DNA from: CAZAMI01 sp964627805
GTDB lineage: Archaea > Thermoproteota > Thermoprotei_A > Sulfolobales > NBVN01
Assembly: GCA_964627805.1 (NCBI GenBank)
Contig: CAZVLA010000038.1
Coordinates: 1 to 27,762, forward strand
Length of the DNA: 27,762 nucleotides
Direction: 5' to 3'
The position numbers and the translations under genes were made by a program. How positions within the stretch are numbered: position 1 is the first letter of the stretch; every line of letters starts with the position of its first letter. Positions 1 to 7,419 of the stretch are shown here, piece after piece. The notes under the pieces were generated by a model. That model was not told the origin of the DNA. It saw only the letters and a list, made by a program, of their open reading frames with translations, and searched no databases.

Positions 1-386
1 CTCTTAACACCGTCTAACTTACTTATCTCCCTATGAATCCTACCTAACTCATTACCGTTCCTAGCCCATATAACCATCATTACTGAGTGGTCACCAGTCG
101 TTAATGCCAGGTACTTCACGTAGTCCTTATCCTTTAAGGCGTTAATCACCGTGAATAGGTGCTCAGGCTCCACGTCAATACCCGTTATCGATACTGCTGA
201 ATAGCCCAGCTTCTTAGGGTCAACTACAGCTCTGTAACCCTTAATAACACCTACCTGCTCAAGCTTCCTAATCCTCTTAATAACAGCTACATCACTAACC
301 CCCAACTCACGGGCGATGTCCGTATAGGACGCCCTCCCCCTCTCAAGGAGAATCTGAACTATCCGGAGGTCTTTCTCGTCTAGCAT
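1..386 (-). CDS. Lrp/AsnC family transcriptional regulator (3' end cut by window)
   Basis: Reading the minus strand from the ATG at 386 gives MLDEKDLRIVQILLERGR, then a helix-turn-helix (TDIARELGVSDVAVIKRIRKLE, about residues 22-43), then the start of a RAM-type ligand-binding domain from about residue 62 (YSAVSITGIDVEP). The frame is open for 128 codons and leaves the window at base 1. Family members are about 150 residues, so roughly 25 C-terminal residues are missing. Lrp/AsnC proteins are dimeric or octameric DNA-binding regulators that usually sense amino acids and often control a divergent gene. Here the divergent gene is the aldehyde oxidoreductase at 801, so local control of that operon is a reasonable inference. 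A TATA-like element at 411-418 lies about 29 nt upstream of the ATG, which predicts a leaderless mRNA. The family is clear; the ligand is unknown. Confidence 0.88.
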   Translation of the reverse strand, partial: MLDEKDLRIVQILLERGRASYTDIARELGVSDVAVIKRIRKLEQVGVIKGYRAVVDPKKLGYSAVSITGIDVEPEHLFTVINALKDKDYVKYLALTTGDHSVMMVIWARNGNELGRIHREISKLDGVK

Positions 387-410
387 ACCGGACAACCTAC
401 CAAGTGTAAA

Positions 411-418
411 CTTTTTAT
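411..418 (-). promoter_or_regulatory. TATA box of the Lrp/AsnC gene
   Basis: On the minus strand the sequence reads ATAAAAAG, centred about 29 nt before the ATG at 386. This is the normal archaeal TATA-to-start distance, so transcription should begin at or next to the start codon. Confidence 0.55.
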
Positions 419-493
419 GTGTTAAAAATTTTGCTTGAACCAACCACGTTACTCGAATAAATGAACTGTAAACACTTAAGTAGTACTCATAAA

Positions 494-507
494 CACTTTA
501 GAAAGTG
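494..507. promoter_or_regulatory. 14-bp palindrome, possible regulator site
   Basis: CACTTT-AG-AAAGTG is a perfect inverted repeat with a 2-bp centre. It lies about 110 bp upstream of the Lrp/AsnC start. It differs from the two TGTAATTA palindromes further right. Binding by the adjacent regulator is a guess from position and symmetry. Confidence 0.35.
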
Positions 508-600
508 GTTAAGGAGTCCTACAGAGTATTTATGAAATAAATATGATTTCCTAACTACTCAATAAAAAAGATCTATTCTGTCGATAAGAATATTAACATC

Positions 601-618
601 TGTAATTAGGTAATTACA
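601..618. promoter_or_regulatory. 18-bp palindrome, operator candidate 1
   Basis: TGTAATTA-GG-TAATTACA is a perfect inverted repeat with an 8-bp arm. A second copy with the same left arm lies at 715-732. The centre-to-centre distance is 114 bp, close to eleven helical turns, so both would face the same side of the DNA. Confidence 0.5.
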
Positions 619-714
619 CACCACCTAATAAGTTTAAGTAGGTATTACCTACCCTAATGTCGACCTTAACTCACTCAATTAACGCTTATCCGTACTCAGG
701 GGTGTTTTAGGATG

Positions 715-732
715 TGTAATTACGTAATTAAA
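715..732. promoter_or_regulatory. 18-bp palindrome, operator candidate 2
   Basis: TGTAATTA-CG-TAATTAAA shares 16 of 18 bases with the site at 601-618. Its inner 14 bp (717-730, TAATTACGTAATTA) is a perfect palindrome. It sits directly upstream of the likely TATA element of the aldehyde oxidoreductase operon, where a bound protein would contact or block the TFB/TBP complex. Confidence 0.5.
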
Positions 733-744
733 ACTTATTTAATT
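733..744 (+). promoter_or_regulatory. Likely TATA element of the aldehyde oxidoreductase operon
   Basis: AACTTATTTAAT abuts the palindrome at 715-732. Transcription about 26 nt downstream would leave a leader of about 35 nt that carries a G-rich Shine-Dalgarno-like stretch (785-790, TGGGGG) ahead of the TTG start at 801. The element was assigned by eye. Confidence 0.35.
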
Positions 745-800
745 GATAAGAGTAAAGGTTAATTAAACAAACCTCAAGTATTCTTGGGGGTTACTGAAAA

Positions 801-2621
801 TTGAGTACATACTTCGGTAAACTACTCGAAATTAACTTAAGCAGTGGTAAGTCAAGACTAATCGAAGTTCCTGAGGACGTTGTTAGGGCCTTCATAGGTG
901 GTAAGGGGTTAGGTGCTTACTTACTGTATAAGATGCTTAAGCCAGGTACGGACCCGTTAAGCCCTGATAATGTACTGATGTTACTTACGGGTCCATTAAC
1001 GGGTACTCCATACCCTACATCAGGTAGGATGGTAGTCGTTACTAAGTCACCATTAACTAACCTCTACCTAGACTCACACGCAGGTGGTTTCTTAGGTCCT
1101 GAGATTAGGAGGGCTGGTTATGACGGCATATTAATTACTGGTAAGGCATCGAGCCCCGTCTACGTATGGGTTAAGGATGGTGAGGTTGAGGTTAGGGACG
1201 CTAGTAAGTTCTGGGGTATGAAGGTTACTGAAGCAGTTAAGGCTATTAGGAAGGAGACTGACCCATCAGCTCACGTAGCGGTTATAGGCCCTGCTGGTGA
1301 GAACCTAGTTAAGTACGCAGCAATAATGATTGATAGTGATGAGGATCCGTGGAGGGGAGGTATATTCGGTAGGGGTGGTGCTGGTGCTGTCATGGGTTCT
1401 AAGAACCTTAAGGCACTAGCTGTTAAGGGTAGTGGTAAGCTTGAGTACGCTGATGAGGGTAAGCTCAAGGAGGTATCTAGGAAGGCTATGGAGTTACTTG
1501 AGAGGACTAAGTTCCTTAAGGTTAGGAAGGCTATAGGTACTTCATTCTGGGTTGAACCAATGAATAGATTCGGTATATTACCTACTAGGAACTTCAGTAG
1601 GGGGTACATGGATAATGCAGTAGGTCTGTACGGTGAGTACTTAAGAGCCTTCGTTAAGCGTACACCAGCATGTGCTAACTGCCCAGTAGCTTGCGGTAAG
1701 GTGGTTGAGGTTGATGGTGGTGAGGTTAAGGTTGAGTATGAGGACATAGCACTACTAGGTAGTAACTGCTTAATCGATGATGTCATTAAGGTAGCTAAGT
1801 CACTTAAGCTAGTTAATGAGTTAGGTCTAGACGCTATATCAACTGGTAACGTAGTTGCTTACGCTATGGAGCTTAAGGAGTTAGGGCTACTTAAGGACGT
1901 ACCATCATTCGGTGACGACGAGGGTCAGAGGGAGTTAATTAGGAAGATAGCCTACCGTGAGGGGGTAGGTGACTTACTAGCTGAGGGTGTAGCTAGGGTA
2001 GCTAAGAAGTTAGGTGGTAGGGCTGAGGATATAGCAATGCATGTTAAGGGAATGGAGCTACCGGGCTACGAACCTAGGGCTTCATGGGGTATGGCACTAG
2101 CCTACGCAACATCAGATAGGGGTGGGTGCCATCAGAGGGCATGGACTACTAGAGCAGAGATTGAGGGCCCCTTAGAGAGGTTCTCAACTGAGGGCATACC
2201 TAAGTTCGTTAAGGAGGTTCAGGATGAGAGAGCTGCTGCATTCTCACTAATTGTCTGTGACTTCATACCACTCTACAACCCGTGGGAGGCCGTAGCGGCC
2301 GTTACTGGGTTTGAGTTCACTCAGGAGGACTACTTAAGAGCTGGTGAGCGTATATGGAACTTAGTTAGGGTCTTCAATATTAGGGAAGCAGGTATTGGTA
2401 GGAAGGACGACACCTTACCACCTAGGGTATTCAATGAGCCACTCCCACTACCACCTAACGGTAAGTTCAGTGTTAGCTTAAGGAAGGAAGTGTTTGAGCG
2501 CATGCTTGATGAGTACTACGACCTCAGGAAGTGGGGTAGGGATGGAGTACCTAGTAAGGAGGTCATTAAGGAGTTAGGACTCGATAGGTTCTTCCCAGAC
2601 ATTCTTTCACTCATTAAGTAA
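801..2621 (+). CDS. Tungsten-dependent aldehyde:ferredoxin oxidoreductase family protein
   Basis: The 606 residues match the AOR family over its full usual length. The family oxidises aldehydes to carboxylates in the cytoplasm, using a tungsten bis-pterin cofactor and a [4Fe-4S] cluster, with ferredoxin as acceptor. The N-terminal pterin domain is clear (GKGLGAYLLYKML near residue 34, then the GYDGILITGKA block). Cluster ligands are visible as C291, C294 and C298 (CANCPVAC) and C486 (IVCDF), the spacing known for AOR. The late motif YATSDRGGCHQRA and the C-terminal FNIREAGIGRKDDTLP block are also typical. The start is TTG at 801, because the family N-terminus (YFGKLLEINL) begins there and no ATG fits. 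It leads an operon with a homoserine dehydrogenase and a cyclase. Substrate class (AOR, FOR, WOR) cannot be decided by eye. Confidence 0.93.
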   Translation: MSTYFGKLLEINLSSGKSRLIEVPEDVVRAFIGGKGLGAYLLYKMLKPGTDPLSPDNVLMLLTGPLTGTPYPTSGRMVVVTKSPLTNLYLDSHAGGFLGPEIRRAGYDGILITGKASSPVYVWVKDGEVEVRDASKFWGMKVTEAVKAIRKETDPSAHVAVIGPAGENLVKYAAIMIDSDEDPWRGGIFGRGGAGAVMGSKNLKALAVKGSGKLEYADEGKLKEVSRKAMELLERTKFLKVRKAIGTSFWVEPMNRFGILPTRNFSRGYMDNAVGLYGEYLRAFVKRTPACANCPVACGKVVEVDGGEVKVEYEDIALLGSNCLIDDVIKVAKSLKLVNELGLDAISTGNVVAYAMELKELGLLKDVPSFGDDEGQRELIRKIAYREGVGDLLAEGVARVAKKLGGRAEDIAMHVKGMELPGYEPRASWGMALAYATSDRGGCHQRAWTTRAEIEGPLERFSTEGIPKFVKEVQDERAAAFSLIVCDFIPLYNPWEAVAAVTGFEFTQEDYLRAGERIWNLVRVFNIREAGIGRKDDTLPPRVFNEPLPLPPNGKFSVSLRKEVFERMLDEYYDLRKWGRDGVPSKEVIKELGLDRFFPDILSLIK

Positions 2622-2631
2622 TTAGTTGTTC

Positions 2632-2638
2632 GGAGGTG
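2632..2638 (+). promoter_or_regulatory. Shine-Dalgarno that sets the homoserine dehydrogenase start
   Basis: GGAGGTG lies 6 nt before ATG 2645. An in-frame GTG at 2636 overlaps this site itself, so the ATG is the better start. It is one of the few strong Shine-Dalgarno sites in the window and fits an internal operon gene. Confidence 0.65.
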
Positions 2639-2644
2639 TCCCCC

Positions 2645-3697
2645 ATGGCCCCACACACATGGAGAATAGGTCTGATTGGGTTTGGTAATGTAGGGCAGGG
2701 ATTCGTTAGGATACTAGCTAGGAAGGGTGATGAGTTAAGGAGGAGGTACAACTTCGACTTTAAGGTAGTGGGGATAGCTGACCCCGTCAAGGGCTCGGTA
2801 TTCGACCCTGAGGGTCTAGACGTTAAGAAGCTGATCGAGTTAATAGATAAGTACGGACATATTAAGGACTACCCCAAGGGTAGGAAGGACATCGACAGCC
2901 TATTCCTATGTAGGTCAGACGCCATAGACATCATAGTCGAGGTAACACCAACTAACGTAAAGACTGGGGAGCCCGGCTTAACGCATATTAGGGAGGCTCT
3001 AAAGCACGGTAAGCACGTAGTAACGTCTAATAAGGGACCTATAGCACTAGCCTACCCAGAACTTAAGAGGTTAGCTGAGGAGAATGGAGTGTTCCTAAGG
3101 TTTGAGGGTGTAGTACTTAGTGGTACACCAGCTATAAACCTAGCTCTTGAGGCATTAGCTGGCGTTGACATTAAGAGGGTTCAGGGTATAGTAAACGGTA
3201 CTACGAACTTCATACTGACTAAGATGGAGGAGGGGATGACTTACGAGGAGGCACTCAAGGAGGCCCAGAGGTTAGGTTACGCTGAGGCAGACCCTACAGC
3301 TGATGTTGAGGGTTGGGACGCAGCTGTTAAGGCGGTCATCATAGCTAACGTGATCATGGGTGGCTCAATAACTATTAATGATGTTGAGAGGGAGGGGATA
3401 ACTAAGATTACGTTAGAGGACGTTAGGAAGGCTAAGGAGGAGGGATGTAGGATTAAGTTAATAGCTGAGGTGGTGCGTGAGGGAGGTACTATAAGGGCTT
3501 CAGTAAAGCCTAGGAAGGTACCACTAACGCACCCACTAGCTAATGTAATGGGGGCTATAAACGCATTAACCTTCGAGACCGACCACCTAGGGCCAGTAAC
3601 TATCGTAGGTCCCGGAGCTGGTAGGGTGGAGACTGGGCAGGCAATACTAACTGACGTACTAGCTATCCATAGATACACCCACGGAGGTAAGATCTAA
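2645..3697 (+). CDS. hom: Homoserine dehydrogenase (no ACT domain)
   Basis: The 350 residues open with a Rossmann fold (IGLIGFGNVGQG, residues 8-19) that binds NAD(P)H. They continue with the homoserine dehydrogenase catalytic domain: GTTNFILTKMEEGMTYEEAL, then AEADPTADVEGWDAAVK, which carries the conserved Glu, Asp and Lys expected for hydride transfer and substrate binding. The enzyme reduces aspartate semialdehyde to homoserine for Thr and Met synthesis. There is no aspartokinase fusion and no C-terminal ACT domain, so no built-in threonine feedback site, as in many archaeal forms. The start is ATG 2645, chosen from the Shine-Dalgarno. It follows the AOR gene by 23 bp and its stop overlaps the next ATG by 1 bp. 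Its pairing with AOR and a cyclase is unusual, so a related substrate is possible. Confidence 0.88.
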   Translation: MAPHTWRIGLIGFGNVGQGFVRILARKGDELRRRYNFDFKVVGIADPVKGSVFDPEGLDVKKLIELIDKYGHIKDYPKGRKDIDSLFLCRSDAIDIIVEVTPTNVKTGEPGLTHIREALKHGKHVVTSNKGPIALAYPELKRLAEENGVFLRFEGVVLSGTPAINLALEALAGVDIKRVQGIVNGTTNFILTKMEEGMTYEEALKEAQRLGYAEADPTADVEGWDAAVKAVIIANVIMGGSITINDVEREGITKITLEDVRKAKEEGCRIKLIAEVVREGGTIRASVKPRKVPLTHPLANVMGAINALTFETDHLGPVTIVGPGAGRVETGQAILTDVLAIHRYTHGGKI

Positions 3698-4359
3698 TGA
3701 TTAAGGGGTTTAAGGTAATCGACTTAAGCATGCCCATAGAGAGCCTAAACACACCAGTCTTCCCCGGGTACCCACAACCACTTAAGGCCACATTCACAAC
3801 TAAAGCAACCCACGGCTACAACTCAAACATATGGGTCTTCGTGGAACACACATCAACCCACGTAGACGCACCCTACCACTTCATAGATGAGGGTCCAACC
3901 GTAGATAAGGTACCTCCGGAGACTTACGTGGGTTGGGCTACGGTGATTGACTTCAGTAACGTACCTCCGGAGTACGAGATAAGTAGGGAGGAGCTTGAGG
4001 GTAAGATTAAGGAACTACCGTTCAGTGTAGGTAAGGACTGGGTACTACTGATACACACAGGCTACAGTGCTAAGGCAGGTACTCCGGACTGGTATAAGTA
4101 CCCAGCACTCACTGAGGGTGCTTGTAAGTACTTAGTTGAGTTAGGTATTAAGGCGTTAGGTGTTGACGCACCAAGCCCCGACCGAGCACCGTTCCCAGCA
4201 CATAACATATTACTACCTAAGGGGATAGCTATCTACGAGAACTTAGTGAATCTGGATAAGCTAATTAAGAAGAAGTTCCTCTTCGTTGGGTTACCACTTA
4301 AGTTAGTAGGTGCTACAGCAACACCCGTTAGGGCAGTAGCTATACTCCTTGAGGAATGA
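3697..4359 (+). CDS. Cyclase family protein (kynurenine formamidase-like metal hydrolase)
   Basis: The 220 residues belong to the cyclase/KynB fold. The metal-binding signature is visible as H51-x3-H55-x-D57-A-P-x-H61 in HTSTHVDAPYH. A second family block follows (LGVDAPSPD, about residue 150), then a C-terminal GLPLKLVGATATPVRAVA stretch. Members hydrolyse N-formylkynurenine or other amides and cyclic compounds with a bivalent metal; which one applies here is not decidable. The start ATG at 3697 overlaps the homoserine dehydrogenase stop (TAATGA), which indicates translational coupling. This is the last gene of the operon. A T-rich stretch follows the stop. Confidence 0.88.
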   Translation: MIKGFKVIDLSMPIESLNTPVFPGYPQPLKATFTTKATHGYNSNIWVFVEHTSTHVDAPYHFIDEGPTVDKVPPETYVGWATVIDFSNVPPEYEISREELEGKIKELPFSVGKDWVLLIHTGYSAKAGTPDWYKYPALTEGACKYLVELGIKALGVDAPSPDRAPFPAHNILLPKGIAIYENLVNLDKLIKKKFLFVGLPLKLVGATATPVRAVAILLEE

Positions 4360-4362
4360 ATA

Positions 4363-4372
4363 ACTTTTTAGA
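4363..4372 (+). terminator. T-rich terminator candidate after the cyclase gene
   Basis: AACTTTTTAG follows the cyclase stop by a few bases in the short gap before the convergent gene. Archaeal terminators are often simple T-runs without a hairpin. This is one of very few T5 runs in the window. Confidence 0.35.
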
Positions 4373-4380
4373 ACTTAAAC

Positions 4381-4590
4381 TCACTCCTCAACCTCCTCAT
4401 ACTCGGACCTAACACCGTACTTCCTCCTTAAGTACTTCACGTAAGTACTCACTACCTCATGAAGCTCCTCTTCCTCCTCACGATCAGCTACTCTAGGTGG
4501 CTTGGGCCTACCCCTAATTAACTGAATAGTAATTACAGTTACTGAAGCTCCTAATGCAGTAATGATTATTAAGTAGGTAGTTAAGTCCAT
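4381..4590 (-). CDS. Small single-pass membrane protein, unrecognised
   Basis: The 69-residue protein starts at ATG 4590. It has one membrane segment (about residues 4-25, TYLIIITALGASVTVITIQLI), then a basic stretch (RGRPKPPR), an acidic run (REEEEELHE) and a charged helix. This suggests a short outside end and a cytoplasmic tail. It starts 10 bp after the stop of the 508-residue gene and so closes that minus-strand unit. I do not recognise a family. The charged tail could be a docking site, but nothing in the sequence proves a partner. Confidence 0.6.
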   Translation of the reverse strand: MDLTTYLIIITALGASVTVITIQLIRGRPKPPRVADREEEEELHEVVSTYVKYLRRKYGVRSEYEEVEE

Positions 4591-4600
4591 GGTGAATCAC

Positions 4601-6127
4601 TTAACAGCAGGCTATGTGCGTCTTAACCCCCTCACTAAGTACTAACTTAATTACTACGTAATCACTACCACCTACCTTAGTAGGTAGTGCTAGTAACGCG
4701 TACGGCTTCCTCAAGGACTTACTAAGACCTACTGCCTTAACATCAACACCCCTACTCCTTAACCCGACGTACTCACTACCTACCCTAACTACAGTGTAGG
4801 GTACTGCTGAATTACCTACCCTAGTAGCTCCGGTCCTAACTACCTTAAGGAACATGAGTGAGTCCTTCTTAAGTACCTCCTTAATAACTACTATAGAGCC
4901 TCCGAAGCCGTCGATGAGGTAGGCGTTAGTTAGTAGGTTTAGGTTGGTTGATGCACCATCGTTAAGTAGGTACCATATCAGGTTCCTAAGCATCCTTAAG
5001 TCAGACTTCCTAGAGTACCTAACTATTAGTTCAGGGGTACCTAAGCCCATACCCGACTTAGGTACTACGGCGTAGACCCCGGCACTACCGTTTAGTAACT
5101 CAATACCCTCGACCCTCCTTAAGCAACCACCAATAACTATAGTGGGCTTAACCCTAGCTGAGGTTCTTAAGCAGTAGGTCCTCACGTTACTACCTAAAGC
5201 CCTAATAATACCTAGTAACTCACTACTTAACCCCTCAACACCCTCCATGCACGCCCTTACTACGTCGCCATCACTAACTAACGACTTAAGACTAACTAGT
5301 CCCGGACTACCTACGTCACCTAACACGATACTGCTTAAGTCACTAAGTAATTCACTCAATAATGAATTAGCTACTAACTCAACTACCTCCTTAACCAGTC
5401 GCGACTTACTCGATGCTGACTTAAGTAACCTCCTAAGTACTTCCCTATGATCCCTAGACCTCCTAAGTACCTTAACTATTAAGTTAATTAAGTAGCTAAG
5501 ATCCTCACTGTAGGAGTGTAGTGTGGGGACCTTCTCACTCACTAAGTAAGCTAGTAACCCCTTAAGTAGGTTAGGTACGTACCCCCCACCTAACTCACTA
5601 CCTAATGAAGCTACTGAAGCCATTAGGTATATAGCATCAATGAATAACTCCCTAAACTCATTACTGACCTTAATTAATGGGTAACCACTAAGTAATGAAC
5701 TTAAAAACCACTTAATCAATCTCAAACTCACTGACCTACCATGAGCTGCTAAAGCAGTAAGTACGGACCTTAACCCCCTCGCTAATGACTTACACCTAAC
5801 ACACCTACCTAACCACTCAACAACCTCAGCATCACTGAAGCTTAATGAATTACTAAGTAATTCATTAGGTTCTAAGCACGCTAAAGCACTAATTACCTCA
5901 CCTAATGAATCACCCACGACCTCGGAGACCTGAATAACTACGTAGGGTACGTCCTTAATGAACACCCAGTAAGTACTGAAGAACCTCCTAATACCTAACC
6001 TCCTAGCCTCATACTCAGGTTCTGAGTACCTACGTACGTAATTAATTAAGTCACCACATAGTAAGTCACCACTAAGTACTTTGAAATCCCTGCTTAAGTC
6101 GTCGTAACCTATTAAGCACGTAATCAA
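4601..6127 (-). CDS. Unrecognised 508-residue protein
   Basis: This is a long frame with no family I can name. It is rich in Leu, Ser, Val and Gly. The middle (about residues 100-320) looks all-alpha, with repeated leucine-rich helices that could form a solenoid. The last third (from about residue 325, TIVIGGCLRRVEG) looks more like alternating beta strands. There is a CxxC at RCVRCK near residue 110 and a Cys pair at the very C-terminus (IACC). No signal peptide or clear membrane helix is seen. The start is TTG at 6125-6127, overlapping the upstream TGA (TTGA on the coding strand), so it is translationally coupled to the 134-residue gene. Coding status is supported by codon choice like its neighbours and by the overlap. 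Confidence 0.7.
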   Translation of the reverse strand: MITCLIGYDDLSRDFKVLSGDLLCGDLINYVRRYSEPEYEARRLGIRRFFSTYWVFIKDVPYVVIQVSEVVGDSLGEVISALACLEPNELLSNSLSFSDAEVVEWLGRCVRCKSLARGLRSVLTALAAHGRSVSLRLIKWFLSSLLSGYPLIKVSNEFRELFIDAIYLMASVASLGSELGGGYVPNLLKGLLAYLVSEKVPTLHSYSEDLSYLINLIVKVLRRSRDHREVLRRLLKSASSKSRLVKEVVELVANSLLSELLSDLSSIVLGDVGSPGLVSLKSLVSDGDVVRACMEGVEGLSSELLGIIRALGSNVRTYCLRTSARVKPTIVIGGCLRRVEGIELLNGSAGVYAVVPKSGMGLGTPELIVRYSRKSDLRMLRNLIWYLLNDGASTNLNLLTNAYLIDGFGGSIVVIKEVLKKDSLMFLKVVRTGATRVGNSAVPYTVVRVGSEYVGLRSRGVDVKAVGLSKSLRKPYALLALPTKVGGSDYVVIKLVLSEGVKTHIACC

Positions 6128-6528
6128 TAACTACCACCGACTACCGACTTCATTAGGTTGATTAACCTACCAATACACTTAATGACCTCTTCACAATTCC
6201 CTAAACCCTCCCTAACATCCTCGTAACTACCTAATTTACTCATTAGGGCTGATAGCTTAAGTAGCTCCCTACGTAAGTCCCTACACATTACTAGGTACTT
6301 AGACTCACCTAAGTCCCTAGCAAGTACCTCCGAAGCTACTAGGAATGACTCATCACATAACTCAGCTAATCTATAGGTGAGTACCTCCACATAAGGGCTT
6401 AAGCACTTAGTAACTGAGTTACTGAGTGCCTCCACTAAGTACCTACCTAAGTAATCACCTACATCACTACCCACACCCCCCTCCCTCTCCTTATCGAGTA
6501 CTGACTTGCTCAATAATCCCAATACCAA
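6124..6528 (-). CDS. Unrecognised 134-residue protein
   Basis: This helical-looking protein has no recognised domain. It contains four or five cysteines (KCLSPY, LCDES, MCRDL, NCEEV, KCIGR) and ends KSVVGGSY. The first frame codon is TTG at 6528. TTG codons at 6522 and 6513 are alternatives, because the initial VLGLLSK is not diagnostic. A TATA-like element at 6558-6565 lies about 30 nt upstream of 6528, which supports this start and a leaderless mRNA. It leads a three-gene minus-strand unit with the 508- and 69-residue proteins. Confidence 0.62.
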   Translation of the reverse strand: MVLGLLSKSVLDKEREGGVGSDVGDYLGRYLVEALSNSVTKCLSPYVEVLTYRLAELCDESFLVASEVLARDLGESKYLVMCRDLRRELLKLSALMSKLGSYEDVREGLGNCEEVIKCIGRLINLMKSVVGGSY

Positions 6529-6557
6529 GAATTAACTACCTAAGAAAGTATATTAAC

Positions 6558-6565
6558 TTATATCG
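6558..6565 (-). promoter_or_regulatory. TATA box of the 134-508-69 residue gene unit
   Basis: The minus strand reads CGATATAA, about 30 nt upstream of TTG 6528, in the 51-bp gap after the DUF364 gene. Transcription would begin at or just before the start codon. Confidence 0.5.
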
Positions 6566-6579
6566 CCTAATTAGCGATC

Positions 6580-7350
6580 CTAACTATTAATTAAGCACAC
6601 CTTCCTAAGTACACCAAACCTCATTAAATCCCTAACACCAGCACCTTCACAGATTAGTTCAAAGCACTTACTACGGCCCTTAATCAATGAACCACATAGA
6701 GCCTTAATACCGTAACCCCTAAACACTTCAGGATCCATAGGTGTTGAGGGACCCACCAACACCTTGAACTCAACACCCCCGCAACTACTTAGGATGTAGT
6801 CTAAGCTCCTATTACTGAGTGTTGATGACGTAATCACTAACTTACTCAGACCCTCACAGAACTCCCTAACCCTCCACACAGGAAACACCCTAACCTCAGG
6901 GACCCACACATCCCTAATCTCAAGAACCCTAACCTCCCTAACCCTACACAATAACTCCCTAACGTAACCCTCAAACAAACCAACCATACCCACAACATCA
7001 TTACTTGAGGGTCTAAGTAACTCAAGAGCATCTACGGGTAAGGCATTACGTACCCTAGAATTAAGTACTGCATTAACGACAGCTAACCCTAAACTAACCT
7101 CAGCCCCCTCACCAGTAATCATTAACTCAGCAACATCACGAGCGTAACTACCGACTACGGAACTACCTAACCTAAGCCTAGGGCAGCACCCACCACCCCA
7201 GCCACGCTCAGTATAAGCGAGACCTACGGAACCATCACTTAATTCAGCGTAGGTCAAGTAAGCACCAACAACGACCCTAGAAACCCTAAGCCCACCACTT
7301 AAGGTACGGACCCTACGGACTAAATCCTCAGTAATACCCACGTAGGACAC
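6580..7350 (-). CDS. DUF4213/DUF364 protein (putative heavy-metal chelation family)
   Basis: The N-terminal part (about residues 1-95) matches the DUF4213 pattern: VVVGAYLTYAELSDGSVGLAYT, a GGGCCPRL cysteine pair, and LGLAVVNAVLNSR. The rest (about 110-250) matches DUF364: VGMVGLFEGYVREL, LVITSSTLSNRSLDYIL, KVLVGPSTPMDPEVF and a final VRDLMRFGVLRKVCLINS. The family folds as a domain with a Rossmann-like part and is proposed to bind metals. It often sits beside metal or molybdate/tungstate transport genes in other genomes; none is seen here, although a tungsten-type enzyme lies about 4 kb away. The 256-residue length is normal. The start is GTG at 7350. The catalytic role of the family is not established. 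Confidence 0.82.
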   Translation of the reverse strand: MSYVGITEDLVRRVRTLSGGLRVSRVVVGAYLTYAELSDGSVGLAYTERGWGGGCCPRLRLGSSVVGSYARDVAELMITGEGAEVSLGLAVVNAVLNSRVRNALPVDALELLRPSSNDVVGMVGLFEGYVRELLCRVREVRVLEIRDVWVPEVRVFPVWRVREFCEGLSKLVITSSTLSNRSLDYILSSCGGVEFKVLVGPSTPMDPEVFRGYGIKALCGSLIKGRSKCFELICEGAGVRDLMRFGVLRKVCLINS

Positions 7351-7380
7351 CCCTAAACCAAGTACTTGAGGTAGGGAAGC

Positions 7381-7390
7381 AATAAATAAG
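7381..7390. promoter_or_regulatory. Shared divergent TATA-like element
   Basis: AATAAATAAG lies midway between the GTG start at 7350 (minus) and the TTG start at 7420 (plus), about 35 nt from each. It is the only TATA-like stretch in the 69-bp gap. Read either way it is an A/T-rich 10-mer, so one element, or two overlapping ones, may serve both genes. Confidence 0.42.
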
Positions 7391-7419
7391 TGGCCTCATG
7401 AATTGATTGGGGCATTGAG

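Larger units (their letters stand above)
387..800. other. Divergent intergenic control region
   Basis: This 414-bp AT-rich stretch separates the Lrp/AsnC gene from the aldehyde oxidoreductase operon. I see no convincing reading frame in it. It holds one 14-bp palindrome near the regulator (494-507), two related 18-bp palindromes (601-618 and 715-732), and TATA-like elements for both directions. It is long for this window, where most gene gaps are under 60 bp. That fits a regulated divergent promoter. Confidence 0.6.

Noticed and set aside
1271..1786. Open frame of 171 codons antisense to the AOR gene
   Set aside because: It mirrors a highly conserved enzyme, has a Ser/Leu/Pro-rich composition typical of antisense frames in this codon style, and has no promoter or ribosome site. 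The same applies to antisense frames at 3277-3678, 15140-15469, 19751-20125, 20384-20653 and 22490-22786.
2636..2644. GTG start for homoserine dehydrogenase
   Set aside because: The GTG lies inside the GGAGGTG ribosome site; ATG 2645 is spaced correctly and directly precedes the Rossmann strand.
4400..6500. CRISPR-like recurrence of TAAGTACTT-type words
   Set aside because: The words recur without fixed spacing, inside genes and on both strands. They reflect the codon style, not an array.
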